A stretch of DNA of 30,084 bases from JACKBJ01 sp964549495 (GCA_964549495.1 CAZJWJ010000064.1:1-30084); one strand, 5' to 3'; shown: positions 1 through 7,680, numbered from the stretch's first letter. Translations and numbers: made by a program. Notes: generated from the letters alone by a model not told the origin.

Positions 1-1518
1 GCCGTTCGGCCCGCGGCCGTAGCCCAGGGCGATGACGATGGTGCCCGAGCGCTGGGCGGGGCAGGGCACCATCGGCCGGGGGATCGCCCGGTCGCCGGCG
101 GGCACCGTCACCAAGCTGGCCCGCGCCTGCTCGCCCAGATCGGCATACCAACGCACCTGGTCGAAGAGCCACGCCGAAGGAGGCGACTCGCCGCCCGCCC
201 GAGCCTGGTCGATGCGCGTCTCGATCAGGGCCAGGGCCTGCCAGAGCTCGCCTTGGCCGGCCAGCACCTTCGCTTCCTCTTCGGGTGACACCGTCTCGCC
301 GGCTTCCTTCAGCCGCGCCATGGCGGCCGCGGCCAGGGATGTGCCAGGCAATTCGCGCATCAGCCGCCGTCGGGTGGCCATGGCCTCGGCCGTCTCGCCC
401 AGCTCGAGGCGGGCCGCGATCTGGCCGGCCATCGCCTGGGCCCGGGCATCAGCGCCCTCGGCACGCTTCTCGGCATCCAGGTAGGCGCTCAGCGCGGCGG
501 CCGTCTCGCCGGTGCGCAGGCGGGCGTTGCCCAGGCGCAGCACGGCCAGCTGCGCGCTGCCCGGATCGCCGGCCAGGTCGCGCGAGCGGGTAAAGGCCTC
601 GGCCGCCTGGCGATACTGCGCGGCCGCGAAGCGCGCGTTGCCCACCGCCATCCAGGCCACGTCGGCCAGCACCGGCTCGGCCTCACCGTAGCGCTCGAAG
701 GCCTCGGCCGCCGCCAGATGCGCGCCCTCCTGCTCCAAGGCCAGCCCGTAGACGTAGCGGCCGGCCGCCGGCAGCGACTCCAGGGTCGACTGCAGCCAGG
801 CCGGCGTGCCGCCGGCAAGGCCCGCATCGCCGGCAGCGGCCCCGGACTCGCCATCGACGCTCGGCGCCGCGGTCGAGCCCGCCGCGCGCTCGTCGGTCGA
901 TCCCACCGCACGCTCTTCGGTCGATCCGGACCTCGAGCCCGAAGTGACCGCCTCATCGCCGCCGGCCGATCGAGCCAGGGCATCGAGCTGCTGGCGCGCG
1001 CCCCGCGGGTCGCCCGCATCCACCATCTCGCGAGCCTCCAGGATCAGCGCGCCCGGATCGCCGGCCGCCGGCAGCTCGATCGCCGGCAGCAAGTCCGGGA
1101 CGACGGAGGCCGCCGCGGCCCGGATGGCCTCGATGGCCGCCGCGTCGAGAACGACATCGCCGGGATCGCCGACATCCGCCCCGCTCGGATTGTCGAGGGA
1201 TGATCGGCTACCCTCCGTCGCCACCGTCGAGGACGGGGACGCCGCGGGCCCTAGACCGTCGGAAGCATCCGCGGCCCCGGACTCGGTCACCGAGCCGGCC
1301 CCCTCGTCACCGAGTGGTCGTGCCTCCGCCATCCCGTCGCGGCCCGCCCCTTCTTCGGAATCGGCCGCCAAGCCGGCGCCGTTGCGACCGTCGTCCGAGG
1401 CCGGCGCCGAGCGGGTGGTGCTGGCCTCTCCGCCCTCGTCGGGCGGCGGGCTGGGCGAGGCGCTCGGGATGCAAGCGGCCAGGAGCAGTAAGGGGAGGAC
1501 TCGAAGGTAGCGATGCAT
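1..1518 (-). CDS. TPR-containing lipoprotein, 3' part beyond the window
   Basis: The frame is open from an ATG at 1518 to the left edge (506 codons, no stop), so the C-terminus is missing. The N-terminus is a lipoprotein signal: MHRYLRVLP, then a leucine run and a lipobox LAAC with the acylated cysteine at residue 16. Residues 17 to about 250 are low-complexity, rich in Gly, Ala, Ser, Asp and Glu, and include an imperfect repeat (GSTEERAV, GSTDERAA, GST). From about residue 255 the sequence becomes helical and TPR-like (ALEQEGAHLAAAEAFERYG, then LRLGNARLRTGETAAALSAY). After about residue 470 the pattern changes (SGTIVIALGYGRGPNG) and I cannot identify what starts there. Lipid-anchored TPR proteins of this size are often lytic transglycosylases, but no catalytic domain is inside the window, so that is only a guess. 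A TATACT box lies about 60 nt upstream. Confidence 0.8.
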   Translation of the reverse strand, partial: MHRYLRVLPLLLLAACIPSASPSPPPDEGGEASTTRSAPASDDGRNGAGLAADSEEGAGRDGMAEARPLGDEGAGSVTESGAADASDGLGPAASPSSTVATEGSRSSLDNPSGADVGDPGDVVLDAAAIEAIRAAAASVVPDLLPAIELPAAGDPGALILEAREMVDAGDPRGARQQLDALARSAGGDEAVTSGSRSGSTEERAVGSTDERAAGSTAAPSVDGESGAAAGDAGLAGGTPAWLQSTLESLPAAGRYVYGLALEQEGAHLAAAEAFERYGEAEPVLADVAWMAVGNARFAAAQYRQAAEAFTRSRDLAGDPGSAQLAVLRLGNARLRTGETAAALSAYLDAEKRAEGADARAQAMAGQIAARLELGETAEAMATRRRLMRELPGTSLAAAAMARLKEAGETVSPEEEAKVLAGQGELWQALALIETRIDQARAGGESPPSAWLFDQVRWYADLGEQARASLVTVPAGDRAIPRPMVPCPAQRSGTIVIALGYGRGPNG

Positions 1519-1577
1519 GGGCAACCAGGGCCTTCCGATCAGGGCGCGTCGGGGGGGAAGGGCCGCGCCGGCACCAG

Positions 1578-1583
1578 AGTATA
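1578..1583 (-). promoter_or_regulatory. -10 box for the TPR lipoprotein
   Basis: On the minus strand these bases read TATACT, one change from the TATAAT consensus. They are about 60 nt upstream of the ATG at 1518, in the 218-base gap between two divergent genes. No good -35 box was seen at 16-18 nt. Confidence 0.4.
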
Positions 1584-1723
1584 GCGTTCGCCGGGCCGAG
1601 TCCGGCCGCCGACCGGTCGCCGGCCACCCCACGCTCGACCGTCGCCGGATCGCGGCCGATGATGCCCCGGCGAAGGATGGGAGGCGCCTTCGGCCTGCGA
1701 TTCGCGGCCGCCCAGCCCTCTGC

Positions 1724-1729
1724 TATGCT
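1724..1729 (+). promoter_or_regulatory. extended -10 box, probably giving a leaderless mRNA
   Basis: The sequence is TGC followed by TATGCT, an extended -10 (TGn) promoter. Only 7 nt separate the box from the ATG at 1737, so transcription should begin at or next to the start codon and there is no room for a Shine-Dalgarno site. The ATG at 1725 lies inside the -10 box and therefore should not be the start. Confidence 0.5.
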
Positions 1730-1736
1730 CGAACGG

Positions 1737-2696
1737 ATGGACAGGTCTCCACTGCAACCCTTCCTGGACCGCCAAGGCTTGGTGCTGCTCGACGGCGGGC
1801 TGGCGACCGAGCTGGAGCGCCGCGGCTTCGACCTGGACGACCCGCTGTGGAGTGGTCGCTTGGTGCTCGAAGCGCCGGAGGCCATCGAAGCGGTTCACGA
1901 AGACTACCTCGAGGCCGGCGCCGACGTGATCACCAGCGCCAGCTACCAACTCGGCTTCGAGGGGCTCGGAGCGCGGGGTCTGGATGTCGCGGAGGCGGCC
2001 GAGGTGATGCGCCGGAGCGTCGCGATCGCGCTGAGGGCTCGAGACCGGTTCTGGGCGCGGCCGGCGTCTCGGGCCGGCCGGCTCCGGCCGTTGGTGGCGG
2101 CCTCGATCGGACCCTACGGCGCGGTGCTGGCCGATGGCTCCGAGTACCGTGGCGACTATTCGCTGGATCGGAATCGGCTGCGCGACTTCCATCGGGCGCG
2201 ACTGGAGCTGCTCTCCGATGCCGGCGCCGACCTCTTGGCCGTCGAGACCCTGCCCTGCCGGCGCGAGGCCGAGGCCATCGTCGACCTGCTGGCCGAGCGG
2301 CCCGGCCCTCCGGCCTGGCTGAGCTTCAGCTGTCGCGACGGCAGGCACCTGTCCAGCGGCGAGGAATTCGGCGATGCCGTCGAAGCGGTCGCCGGCGCGC
2401 CGCGGGTCCTGGCCCTGGGCATCAACTGCAGCGCGCCGCGGCATCTGCCTTCGCTCCTGTCCATCGCCGCAGGGCGTTGCGACCTGCCCTTGATGGCCTA
2501 TCCCAATCGCGGCGAGCGCTGGGACGCGGCGGCCGGCGGCTGGCACCCGGGCGAGGGAGACGCCGTCGGGACGGACGAACTCGCCGTCATGGCGCGGGAC
2601 TGGCAGACGGCCGGCGCGCGGCTCATCGGCGGCTGTTGCCGCACCGGGCCCGAGGATATCCGGGCGATGCGGGTCCTGCTCCTGGACGCATCGTGA
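1737..2696 (+). CDS. mmuM: homocysteine S-methyltransferase family protein
   Basis: The 319-residue product matches the Zn-dependent homocysteine S-methyltransferase family, which moves a methyl group from S-methylmethionine or S-adenosylmethionine to homocysteine to give methionine. Visible signatures are the N-terminal LLDGGLATELERRG (residues 17-30), GADVITSASYQ (61-71), VAASIGPYGA (120-129), ETLP (170-173), and the three zinc cysteines C231 in GINCSAP plus C300 and C301 in IGGCCRTGP. Length and motif order fit MmuM/YagD rather than the larger cobalamin-dependent MetH. I chose ATG 1737 because the upstream in-frame ATG (1725) overlaps a good -10 box. The gene stands alone, divergent from the TPR lipoprotein and convergent with the Uma2 gene. 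The symbol rests on family resemblance; the methyl donor cannot be told from sequence. Confidence 0.9.
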   Translation: MDRSPLQPFLDRQGLVLLDGGLATELERRGFDLDDPLWSGRLVLEAPEAIEAVHEDYLEAGADVITSASYQLGFEGLGARGLDVAEAAEVMRRSVAIALRARDRFWARPASRAGRLRPLVAASIGPYGAVLADGSEYRGDYSLDRNRLRDFHRARLELLSDAGADLLAVETLPCRREAEAIVDLLAERPGPPAWLSFSCRDGRHLSSGEEFGDAVEAVAGAPRVLALGINCSAPRHLPSLLSIAAGRCDLPLMAYPNRGERWDAAAGGWHPGEGDAVGTDELAVMARDWQTAGARLIGGCCRTGPEDIRAMRVLLLDAS

Positions 2697-2750
2697 CCGA
2701 GGAGCAGCGTCCGAAATGGATGCGGGCGAACGCGTCGATCCCTGCCATCC

Positions 2751-2763
2751 GTCCGGATCGGAC
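2751..2763. terminator. weak hairpin between convergent genes
   Basis: GTCCG-GAT-CGGAC forms a perfect 5-bp stem with a 3-nt loop in the 77-base gap between the stops of the methyltransferase and Uma2 genes. There is no T-tract on either side, so if it terminates transcription it is not a classic intrinsic terminator. Confidence 0.25.
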
Positions 2764-2773
2764 CTGCGCCGGG

Positions 2774-3325
2774 TTACAGCTGGAAGATGCGCGCTACGGG
2801 AAGCTCGAGCGCGGGCAACAGATCCGGTGCGCGTAGCGTGTCACCTTGCCCGAGCGTTCGCGAATCGGTTCCGGGGCGATGGACCGTGACCTCTCGCCGC
2901 TGCGGATCGACCAGCCAGAGCAGGGCGGTTCCGGCATCGAGATAGTCCGCCACTCGTTCGGCCAACTCCTGGGGCCGATTCGAGGGCGAGACGATCTCGA
3001 TGACCAGGTCGGGCGCACCTTCGAAGAATCCTGGCTCCGCGAGCGGATCCGCCAATCGATCACGCCGGATGAAGAAGACATCCGGCGAGCGCACCGTATC
3101 CGGGTCACGACGCAGGATGAATCCGGTCTCGACACCAAGCCAACCGAGAACCGCATCACCTCGAGCCGCGTGGATCAGCGATACGATGCGGCCGGCCAGG
3201 ACGCCGTGGGGCAATCCAGGAGGCATCTCTTCAACCACGACGCCGCGAACGAGCTCTCGGCGCATGTCGCTTCTCGGCATACGCTCGAGGGTCTCCGCGT
3301 CGATGCGCCGGACTTGGGTCACCAT
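2774..3325 (-). CDS. Uma2 family (DUF820) PD-(D/E)XK nuclease-fold protein
   Basis: The 183-residue product is a complete Uma2/DUF820 protein, a restriction-endonuclease-fold family common in cyanobacteria and Chloroflexota whose biological role is not established. The family pattern is clear: an N-terminal helix region with ELVRGVVVEEMPPG (24-37), RSPDVFFIRRDR (79-90) carrying the first acidic position D82, PDLVIEIVSPSN (105-116) carrying D106 and E110, the helix QELAERVADYLDAG, and LLWLVDPQRREVTVHRPG. ATG 3325 is preceded by a good Shine-Dalgarno site (GGGAGG, 6 nt upstream) and an extended -10 box. The gene sits alone between a methyltransferase and a membrane nuclease pair. These genes often occur as many copies per genome; only one is present here. 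Confidence 0.92.
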   Translation of the reverse strand: MVTQVRRIDAETLERMPRSDMRRELVRGVVVEEMPPGLPHGVLAGRIVSLIHAARGDAVLGWLGVETGFILRRDPDTVRSPDVFFIRRDRLADPLAEPGFFEGAPDLVIEIVSPSNRPQELAERVADYLDAGTALLWLVDPQRREVTVHRPGTDSRTLGQGDTLRAPDLLPALELPVARIFQL

Positions 3326-3372
3326 GGGTTGCCTCCCATCCGTCTGGAGTGATCTCTTGATGCTGCCAGATC

Positions 3373-3378
3373 ATCATA
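3373..3378 (-). promoter_or_regulatory. extended -10 box for the Uma2 gene
   Basis: The minus strand reads TGC then TATGAT, one change from TATAAT with an extended TGn. The predicted leader is about 40 nt and contains GGGAGG just before the ATG at 3325. The box lies just past the stop of the upstream gene, so Uma2 can be transcribed on its own. Confidence 0.5.
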
Positions 3379-3390
3379 GCAAACGAGCCA

Positions 3391-4461
3391 CTACTCGTCT
3401 TCGGTTGCGGGCACGGTTCCCGTCGGCAGGTCATCGCCCGCCGCTTTGCTCGTCGCAACTCCCGAGGTCCCCGGATCCGGCTCGACGATGCGGATGTCGC
3501 CCGGATCACGCAGGACGATCTGGGGCGCGCCGCGGTAGGTCTCGACGCTGCCCTGGACCACCACGCAGCGGCCCTGGAAGTGGCGGGCCGGCGGCTGGGG
3601 AAAGGCCGCGTAGTCGTCGGGGAAGATGGCCACGTAGAAGTGGCCCTGGTAGGGATCGTGGCTGTTGAGGAAGGTCACCCGGCCGGTGTCCTTGCTGCGC
3701 ACGACCTGGAACTCGACCGCCTGGTAGCTGTCCAGGAAGTCGCCGGCCGAGGTGGCCGGAATCGCACCCGCCACCCGCGCGCCGCAGGGCTGGCTGGGAT
3801 CGAAGGCGGGGGTCGGGTCGGATGGGGGCGCGCCGGCCGCCCCGCTCGATCCGACCGAAATCGCCGATGTCGAGGCCTCGTCGCCGGTCCCGAGGTGCCC
3901 CGCCGACGATCCGGAAGCCGGTGCGAAGAGGCTGTCGGGCCCTCCGCCGAAGCCGTTAGCACCGCCCTCGTAGCGCAGCACGAGCAGCAGGATCGCCAGG
4001 CCGGCCAGGCCACCGATCAGCCAGGCGATCGATCGGGACGGGCTGGCGGCAGCATCGAACGGCCCGGAGCCGAGCTCGGGATCGGCGGTCGGGCTGCCTT
4101 GGACAAGGAGGTTCGCGGCGGGGCGGTCTTCGCCATGGACCGGGATGTGTCGCCCTGCCGACGGCACCAGTGCCGCGGACGTGGCTTCGGGCTTGTTGCC
4201 AAGGGGCGGGGGAGCCGAGGAATCGGACCCGTCCTCCGCTGAACGAGCCGAGTCGGGCCTCGGCCTCGGCGCGACCAGCTTGCCTCGCTGAACAAGGATG
4301 CGCGCTGCCTCGGCGCGCAGCTCGGCCGGCCCGACCGCTTCGCGCAGCAGGTCGAGCAGGTAGTCCGGATCCATGACGGCGACGCTGGCCACCGGCTGGT
4401 CGCGATAGGGGCCGAAGGGCAGGCGCGCCCCCGCTTCGGATCGAGATTCGGTCGGGCTCAT
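3391..4461 (-). CDS. membrane protein with DUF3820-like N-terminus and C-terminal OB-like domain
   Basis: The protein has 356 residues. Residues 14-42 (LPFGPYRDQPVASVAVMDPDYLLDLL) resemble the short DUF3820/ExoX C-terminal-like motif, here with YR in place of the usual lysine-rich turn. Residues 65-140 are a Pro/Ser/Ala-rich linker. Residues 145-163 form one membrane helix (IAWLIGGLAGLAILLLVL). After a second linker, residues about 228-328 look like an all-beta nucleic-acid-binding OB fold: VEFQVVRSKDTGRVTFLN, then HFYVAIFPDDYAAFPQPP, then RCVVVQGSVETYRGAPQIVL. The start ATG overlaps the stop of the thermonuclease gene by 4 nt (ATGA), so the two are translationally coupled. I infer that this protein helps bind or present DNA to the nuclease at the membrane. 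Which side of the membrane the C-terminus faces is not certain. The OB call is by pattern only. Confidence 0.8.
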   Translation of the reverse strand: MSPTESRSEAGARLPFGPYRDQPVASVAVMDPDYLLDLLREAVGPAELRAEAARILVQRGKLVAPRPRPDSARSAEDGSDSSAPPPLGNKPEATSAALVPSAGRHIPVHGEDRPAANLLVQGSPTADPELGSGPFDAAASPSRSIAWLIGGLAGLAILLLVLRYEGGANGFGGGPDSLFAPASGSSAGHLGTGDEASTSAISVGSSGAAGAPPSDPTPAFDPSQPCGARVAGAIPATSAGDFLDSYQAVEFQVVRSKDTGRVTFLNSHDPYQGHFYVAIFPDDYAAFPQPPARHFQGRCVVVQGSVETYRGAPQIVLRDPGDIRIVEPDPGTSGVATSKAAGDDLPTGTVPATEDE

Positions 4462-5057
4462 CGCTGGCCTCCAGCAGCTGGGTCCGGCGTGGAGAAGATG
4501 GGTAGGGCGGTGGGGCGCGGCAGGCCCCAGAGGCCGCGGCCGGCGGCGCGGGCCTCGGCGGCGGCGCGGTCGAGTCGGGCCTCGTGCGGGCCCTCCGGTG
4601 GCAGGGCCAGGCGCCAGGCGAGACCCTCACGCAGGAGGATCTCGCTGGTCAGGCGACGGCCCAGCCAGACATGGCGCAGCAGGCGGCCATAGTGGTCGCT
4701 GTCGGCGCCGGCGGCCTCGCGCTCGAGGGCGACGCGGTGGCCTTCGACCAGGTCGCGCAGCCGCCGGCTGGCCTCGGGTCCCAGGGGCTGGGGACCGCGC
4801 ATTTCCGGATGCATCGTCTCGGGCGTGTCGATGCCGAGCAGGCGGACGTGGGCACCGCCTTCCAGGACCAGGGTGTCGCCGTCGATCACCTCGATCACCC
4901 GGGCGGTCGGCGTGCCGGGCGGCGGGCCGGCGGCGGGGGCCAGGCCGGCGCGCAGGATCAGGCCGGCCGCGAGGATGGACAGGCAGGCCGCCAGTGCCTG
5001 TCCGAACGCTCGGGGATCGGGGGTGAGACCTCGCCGAAGGAGCTTGCCGTGGCGCAT
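4458..5057 (-). CDS. thermonuclease (SNase-like) family protein, membrane-anchored or secreted
   Basis: The 199-residue protein has a hydrophobic segment at about residues 18-38, consistent with a signal or anchor, and then a staphylococcal-nuclease fold. All active-site positions are visible: VIDGDTLVLEGG (57-68, metal-binding D61), VRLLGIDTPE (71-80, R72, D77 and E80) and HYGRLLRHVWL (122-132, R125). C-terminal family elements are REGLAWRL and ARAAGRGLW. The expected role is calcium-dependent hydrolysis of DNA or RNA outside the cytoplasm. The stop overlaps the start of the DUF3820/OB protein gene. Upstream lies a 125-base gap with an 11-bp triple repeat. Start ATG 5057 is the longest sensible choice, although its Shine-Dalgarno (GGGAG) is unusually close. 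Confidence 0.9.
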   Translation of the reverse strand: MRHGKLLRRGLTPDPRAFGQALAACLSILAAGLILRAGLAPAAGPPPGTPTARVIEVIDGDTLVLEGGAHVRLLGIDTPETMHPEMRGPQPLGPEASRRLRDLVEGHRVALEREAAGADSDHYGRLLRHVWLGRRLTSEILLREGLAWRLALPPEGPHEARLDRAAAEARAAGRGLWGLPRPTALPIFSTPDPAAGGQR

Positions 5058-5112
5058 GCTCCCATGCTGCTACAAGAGGCGGGCGTCCGGACAGCCCCTA
5101 GGCGACGAGTTC

Positions 5113-5145
5113 GCGACAGCCTTGCGACAGCCTTGCGACAGCCTT
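5113..5145 (+). repeat. perfect tandem repeat, 11 bp x 3
   Basis: GCGACAGCCTT occurs three times in a row without change, in the 125-base gap after the LysM gene stop (5183) and before the nuclease start (5057). Partial copies continue on both edges (tcGCGA before, CGCGA after). It lies outside the predicted genes. Confidence 0.9.
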
Positions 5146-5182
5146 CGCGAAATGCCTCGAGGCGAAACGGACGGCGATCGGG

Positions 5183-5764
5183 CTATTCCTCGGTCTCGAG
5201 GACCTCCGCCTCGCGGATGCCCAGCAGCTTGGCCAGCATGGGAAAGGCCGCCGACCAGAGGAAGCCGTCCTTGAGCGCGCCGAAGAGGAACTGGGGCGTC
5301 AAGAGGGGGTTGCTGGTGGCCACCGACTGGGAGGCGGCGTAGGAGACGATGGCCAGGACCAGCGAGATGCCGAAGACCTGTGCGCGCACGCTGCGGGGCA
5401 GGAGTCCGACCATCGCCGCCAGCCAGAAGCTGAGCAGGACGCCGATCAGCTCGAAGAGCAGGCCGGCCGCGTGCACGCCCCAGGTGCGGGCCAGGTCGCG
5501 GCCGCCGGGGATGACGATCGTACTGCCGGCGGCGCCGGGCAGCTGGTCGATGCTGGCGGCCGCGTTGGCCTCGGCCAGCGCCGCCTCCGACACCCGGAAG
5601 GCCTCGGCCACCGACTCGGGCGAGTCGCCTTCCTGCAGGGTGTACTGGGTGGTCAGCGCGTCGGGCTCGGGCGGCAGGGGGATGAAGTCGCGGGTCCACC
5701 AGGCCAGCGAGACGATCAGTACCAGGCAGAGCGCGGCGGCGACGTAGAGCGTGGCGCTGCGCAT
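5183..5764 (-). CDS. multi-pass membrane protein with an extracytoplasmic LysM domain
   Basis: The 193-residue protein starts with a membrane helix (about 5-22, ending in SLAWWTRDF). A LysM module follows at residues 39-86 (TQYTLQEGDSPESVAEAF, then TIVIPGG), which normally binds peptidoglycan or related GlcNAc polymers. Two clear membrane helices follow (about 97-121 and 128-146), then a weaker hydrophobic segment (about 160-182) and an acidic tail. By the usual topology the LysM loop should face outward. The start ATG shares one base with the stop of the 63-codon gene upstream (TGATG), so the pair is one transcription unit. I do not recognise the transmembrane part. A wall-anchoring or wall-sensing role is inference. 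Confidence 0.8.
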   Translation of the reverse strand: MRSATLYVAAALCLVLIVSLAWWTRDFIPLPPEPDALTTQYTLQEGDSPESVAEAFRVSEAALAEANAAASIDQLPGAAGSTIVIPGGRDLARTWGVHAAGLLFELIGVLLSFWLAAMVGLLPRSVRAQVFGISLVLAIVSYAASQSVATSNPLLTPQFLFGALKDGFLWSAAFPMLAKLLGIREAEVLETEE

Positions 5765-5955
5765 CAGCCGGCCTCCTCGGGATCGCGCATGGCGGTGGCG
5801 ATCAAGCCGAGGGTCAGCCAGGCGGCCAGGAAGCTGACCAGCATGCCCAGGCCGGGCTCGAGCGCGAAGAGGCCGAAGCCGAGCAGCCAGACCAGGCCGA
5901 CGAAGGCCAGGGCGCGGGCGGCCGTGGCGGGGGGCCAGGGCAGTCGATCGTTCAT
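5764..5955 (-). CDS. small two-helix membrane protein of 63 residues
   Basis: The product is hydrophobic with two predicted membrane helices (about 14-31, ALAFVGLVWLLGFGLFAL, and 35-55, GLGMLVSFLAAWLTLGLIA) joined by a short EPGLG turn, and a short charged C-terminal tail. ATG 5955 is chosen because it follows a good Shine-Dalgarno (GAGGAG, about 7 nt away); longer in-frame starts give arginine-rich, non-membrane sequence. A TACAAT box lies about 60 nt upstream. Its stop overlaps the start of the LysM membrane protein gene, so they are probably made together and may associate. No family is recognised. Confidence 0.75.
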   Translation of the reverse strand: MNDRLPWPPATAARALAFVGLVWLLGFGLFALEPGLGMLVSFLAAWLTLGLIATAMRDPEEAG

Positions 5956-6017
5956 CGCTTCGCTCCTCGGGGCGCTGCGCGTCGGGAAAGGGCTTCGAGC
6001 TCGGACGGCACCCGGGG

Positions 6018-6023
6018 ATTGTA
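6018..6023 (-). promoter_or_regulatory. -10 box for the small membrane protein/LysM operon
   Basis: The minus strand reads TACAAT, with a TTGCGC at about 16 nt further upstream as a possible -35. The leader would be about 60 nt and ends in GAGGAG before ATG 5955. It lies in the 216-base gap after the end of the polysaccharide operon. Confidence 0.45.
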
Positions 6024-6171
6024 CGCCGCAGGGGCCCTGGCGCAAGGCCTCCGAGGTCGTGCATCCATCAGAGCCATGTGCTCGCTGTGCCCGCATCGGG
6101 AGGTTGTTAGCGGGAGAGCCCTTTCGAGTTTGACGAGCCCTTGCGCCTGATGTCGGTTCGGTGATCCGCGC

Positions 6172-7680
6172 TCAGCGACCGCGCAGGCGCAGCACCGTGC
6201 CGGCGGTCATCAGCAAGATACGCAGATCCAGGAGCAAGGAGCGATGCTTGATGTAGTAGAGATCGTGCTCCAGCTTGCGCAGGGCGTCGTCCTCGCCGGC
6301 GGCATAGCCCAGGCGCACCGTGGCCCAGCCGGTCAGGCCCGGGCGCAAGGCATGGCGGGCCCGGTAGTATGGGATGCGCCGCGCCAGCGCTTCGACCAGC
6401 TCCGGTCGTTCGGGCCGCGGGCCGATCAGGCTCATGTCTCCGCGCAGGATGTTCCAGGCCTGTGGCAGCTCGTCGAGCCGACTGCTGCGCAGCCATCGAC
6501 CGACGCGGGTGACGCGCGGGTCGCCGGGCGGCGACCAGATCGCACCCTCGGGTTCCGCGTCGGCGATCATGCTGCGCAGCTTGTAGAGTGTGAAGGGCCG
6601 GCCGCCGCGACCCAGCCGGATCTGGCGGTAGAACACGGGGCCCGGCGAATCGAGCCGGATGGCCAGGGCCATAGGCGGCAGGAGCAGGGTCAGGAGCGCC
6701 AGGCCGAGGATCCCGAAGACCCCGTCGAGGGCGCGCCGTCCCAGCCGGTCGAGCGGGTCGCTGTCCGGCGAGCTCAGCGGCAGCGTCATCGCCCACTGTT
6801 CCCCGACGTGCTCGACCGGGACACGGCCGGTGATCGACTCGAAGAGCAGGGGCATGGGCGTCAGGGCGATGCCCTGTTCGCGGAGGTCCATCAAGCGGCC
6901 GAAGAGCTCCGGATGCAGCGGTCCGTGGACGGCCAGGGCCAGCTCGCCGATCTGTAGCGCCCGCGCAGAGGACAAGAGCTCCTGCCGGTCGGCGACGACC
7001 GGCAACCCGTCGATGCTGAGGCCCTGCAAGTCCGGGTCGTCGTCCACGAAGCCGGGCACCTCGATCAGGTGGCCCGCATGCTCGCGGATGGCGGCCAAGA
7101 GCGCGCGGCCCGACCGGCCGGCGCCCAGGATCAGCAGCCGCCGGCGGAATCCACCGCCGGCCAGGAGGCGGGCGTAGGCCAGCCGCCAGGCGCCGATGGC
7201 CAGGGCGGACAGCAGGGCGAAGAAGACCGCCACGTGACGCACCAGGGTCCAAGGAGGCGGCACGAAGTAGGCCAGGGCCCAGAGGACCAGGAGCTGCGCG
7301 CCGACCACCAAGGGGCGCCAGGCCGTCTCCCAGCGGTCGCGTACCCGCCCGAGGTCGTAGAGGTCGTTGGCCCAGGCCAAGGCCAGCCAGAGCGGCAGGA
7401 GCAGGGCCAGCCAGGCTGCCAGCTCGCCTCCGAAGCTGCGAGTGGACCAATCCCAGCCGGAACGCAGGCCGCCCAACCACAATGCCAGGGCCAGCGATAG
7501 ACCGGCGGTCAGCAGATCGCCGGTGAGCAGGATGAGGAGGCGCTCGCGCCGGCCCAGGGCCAAGTGGGGGGCCGAATCGACTCGGGGTTGGGTCGCGAGC
7601 TCCGGTGGAGTGGCCATCCCCGGACGCTCGTCGAGGAGCGCCTCTTGCTCGCTGCGACCGCGCCCTTCACTCCCCTTCAT
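6172..7680 (-). CDS. initiating sugar-phosphate transferase (polyprenyl-phosphate type, WbaP/PssY-like)
   Basis: The 502-residue enzyme transfers a sugar-1-phosphate from an NDP-sugar to undecaprenyl phosphate, the first step of repeat-unit assembly. It has four N-terminal membrane helices (about 47-165), then a CoA/NAD-binding-like middle domain (RLLILGAGRSGRALL, 181-195), a fifth helix (about 318-340), and the conserved catalytic domain: DSPGPVFYRQIRLGRGGRPF (344-363), YKLRSMIADAEPEG (366-379), TRVGRWLRSSRLDELPQ (391-407) and LRGDMSLIGPRPERPE (412-427). The start at 7680 overlaps the previous stop (ATGA). It is the last gene of the polysaccharide operon. Length and order match the long, five-helix class. 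The sugar used cannot be read from sequence. Confidence 0.92.
   Translation of the reverse strand: MKGSEGRGRSEQEALLDERPGMATPPELATQPRVDSAPHLALGRRERLLILLTGDLLTAGLSLALALWLGGLRSGWDWSTRSFGGELAAWLALLLPLWLALAWANDLYDLGRVRDRWETAWRPLVVGAQLLVLWALAYFVPPPWTLVRHVAVFFALLSALAIGAWRLAYARLLAGGGFRRRLLILGAGRSGRALLAAIREHAGHLIEVPGFVDDDPDLQGLSIDGLPVVADRQELLSSARALQIGELALAVHGPLHPELFGRLMDLREQGIALTPMPLLFESITGRVPVEHVGEQWAMTLPLSSPDSDPLDRLGRRALDGVFGILGLALLTLLLPPMALAIRLDSPGPVFYRQIRLGRGGRPFTLYKLRSMIADAEPEGAIWSPPGDPRVTRVGRWLRSSRLDELPQAWNILRGDMSLIGPRPERPELVEALARRIPYYRARHALRPGLTGWATVRLGYAAGEDDALRKLEHDLYYIKHRSLLLDLRILLMTAGTVLRLRGR

Noticed and set aside
1200..1736. Longer N-terminus for the homocysteine S-methyltransferase
   Set aside because: The extra 179 residues are Arg/Pro-rich and overlap the divergent lipoprotein gene; family proteins start near ATG 1737, which has its own -10 box.
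5765..6064. Longer N-terminus for the LysM membrane protein
   Set aside because: The extension is the shadow of the 63-codon gene and has no membrane or signal character; ATG 5764 overlaps that gene's stop in the usual coupled way.
6100..6171. Terminator after the sugar-phosphate transferase
   Set aside because: The repeated AAGGGCTC is a direct, not inverted, repeat; no stable stem with a T-tract was found.
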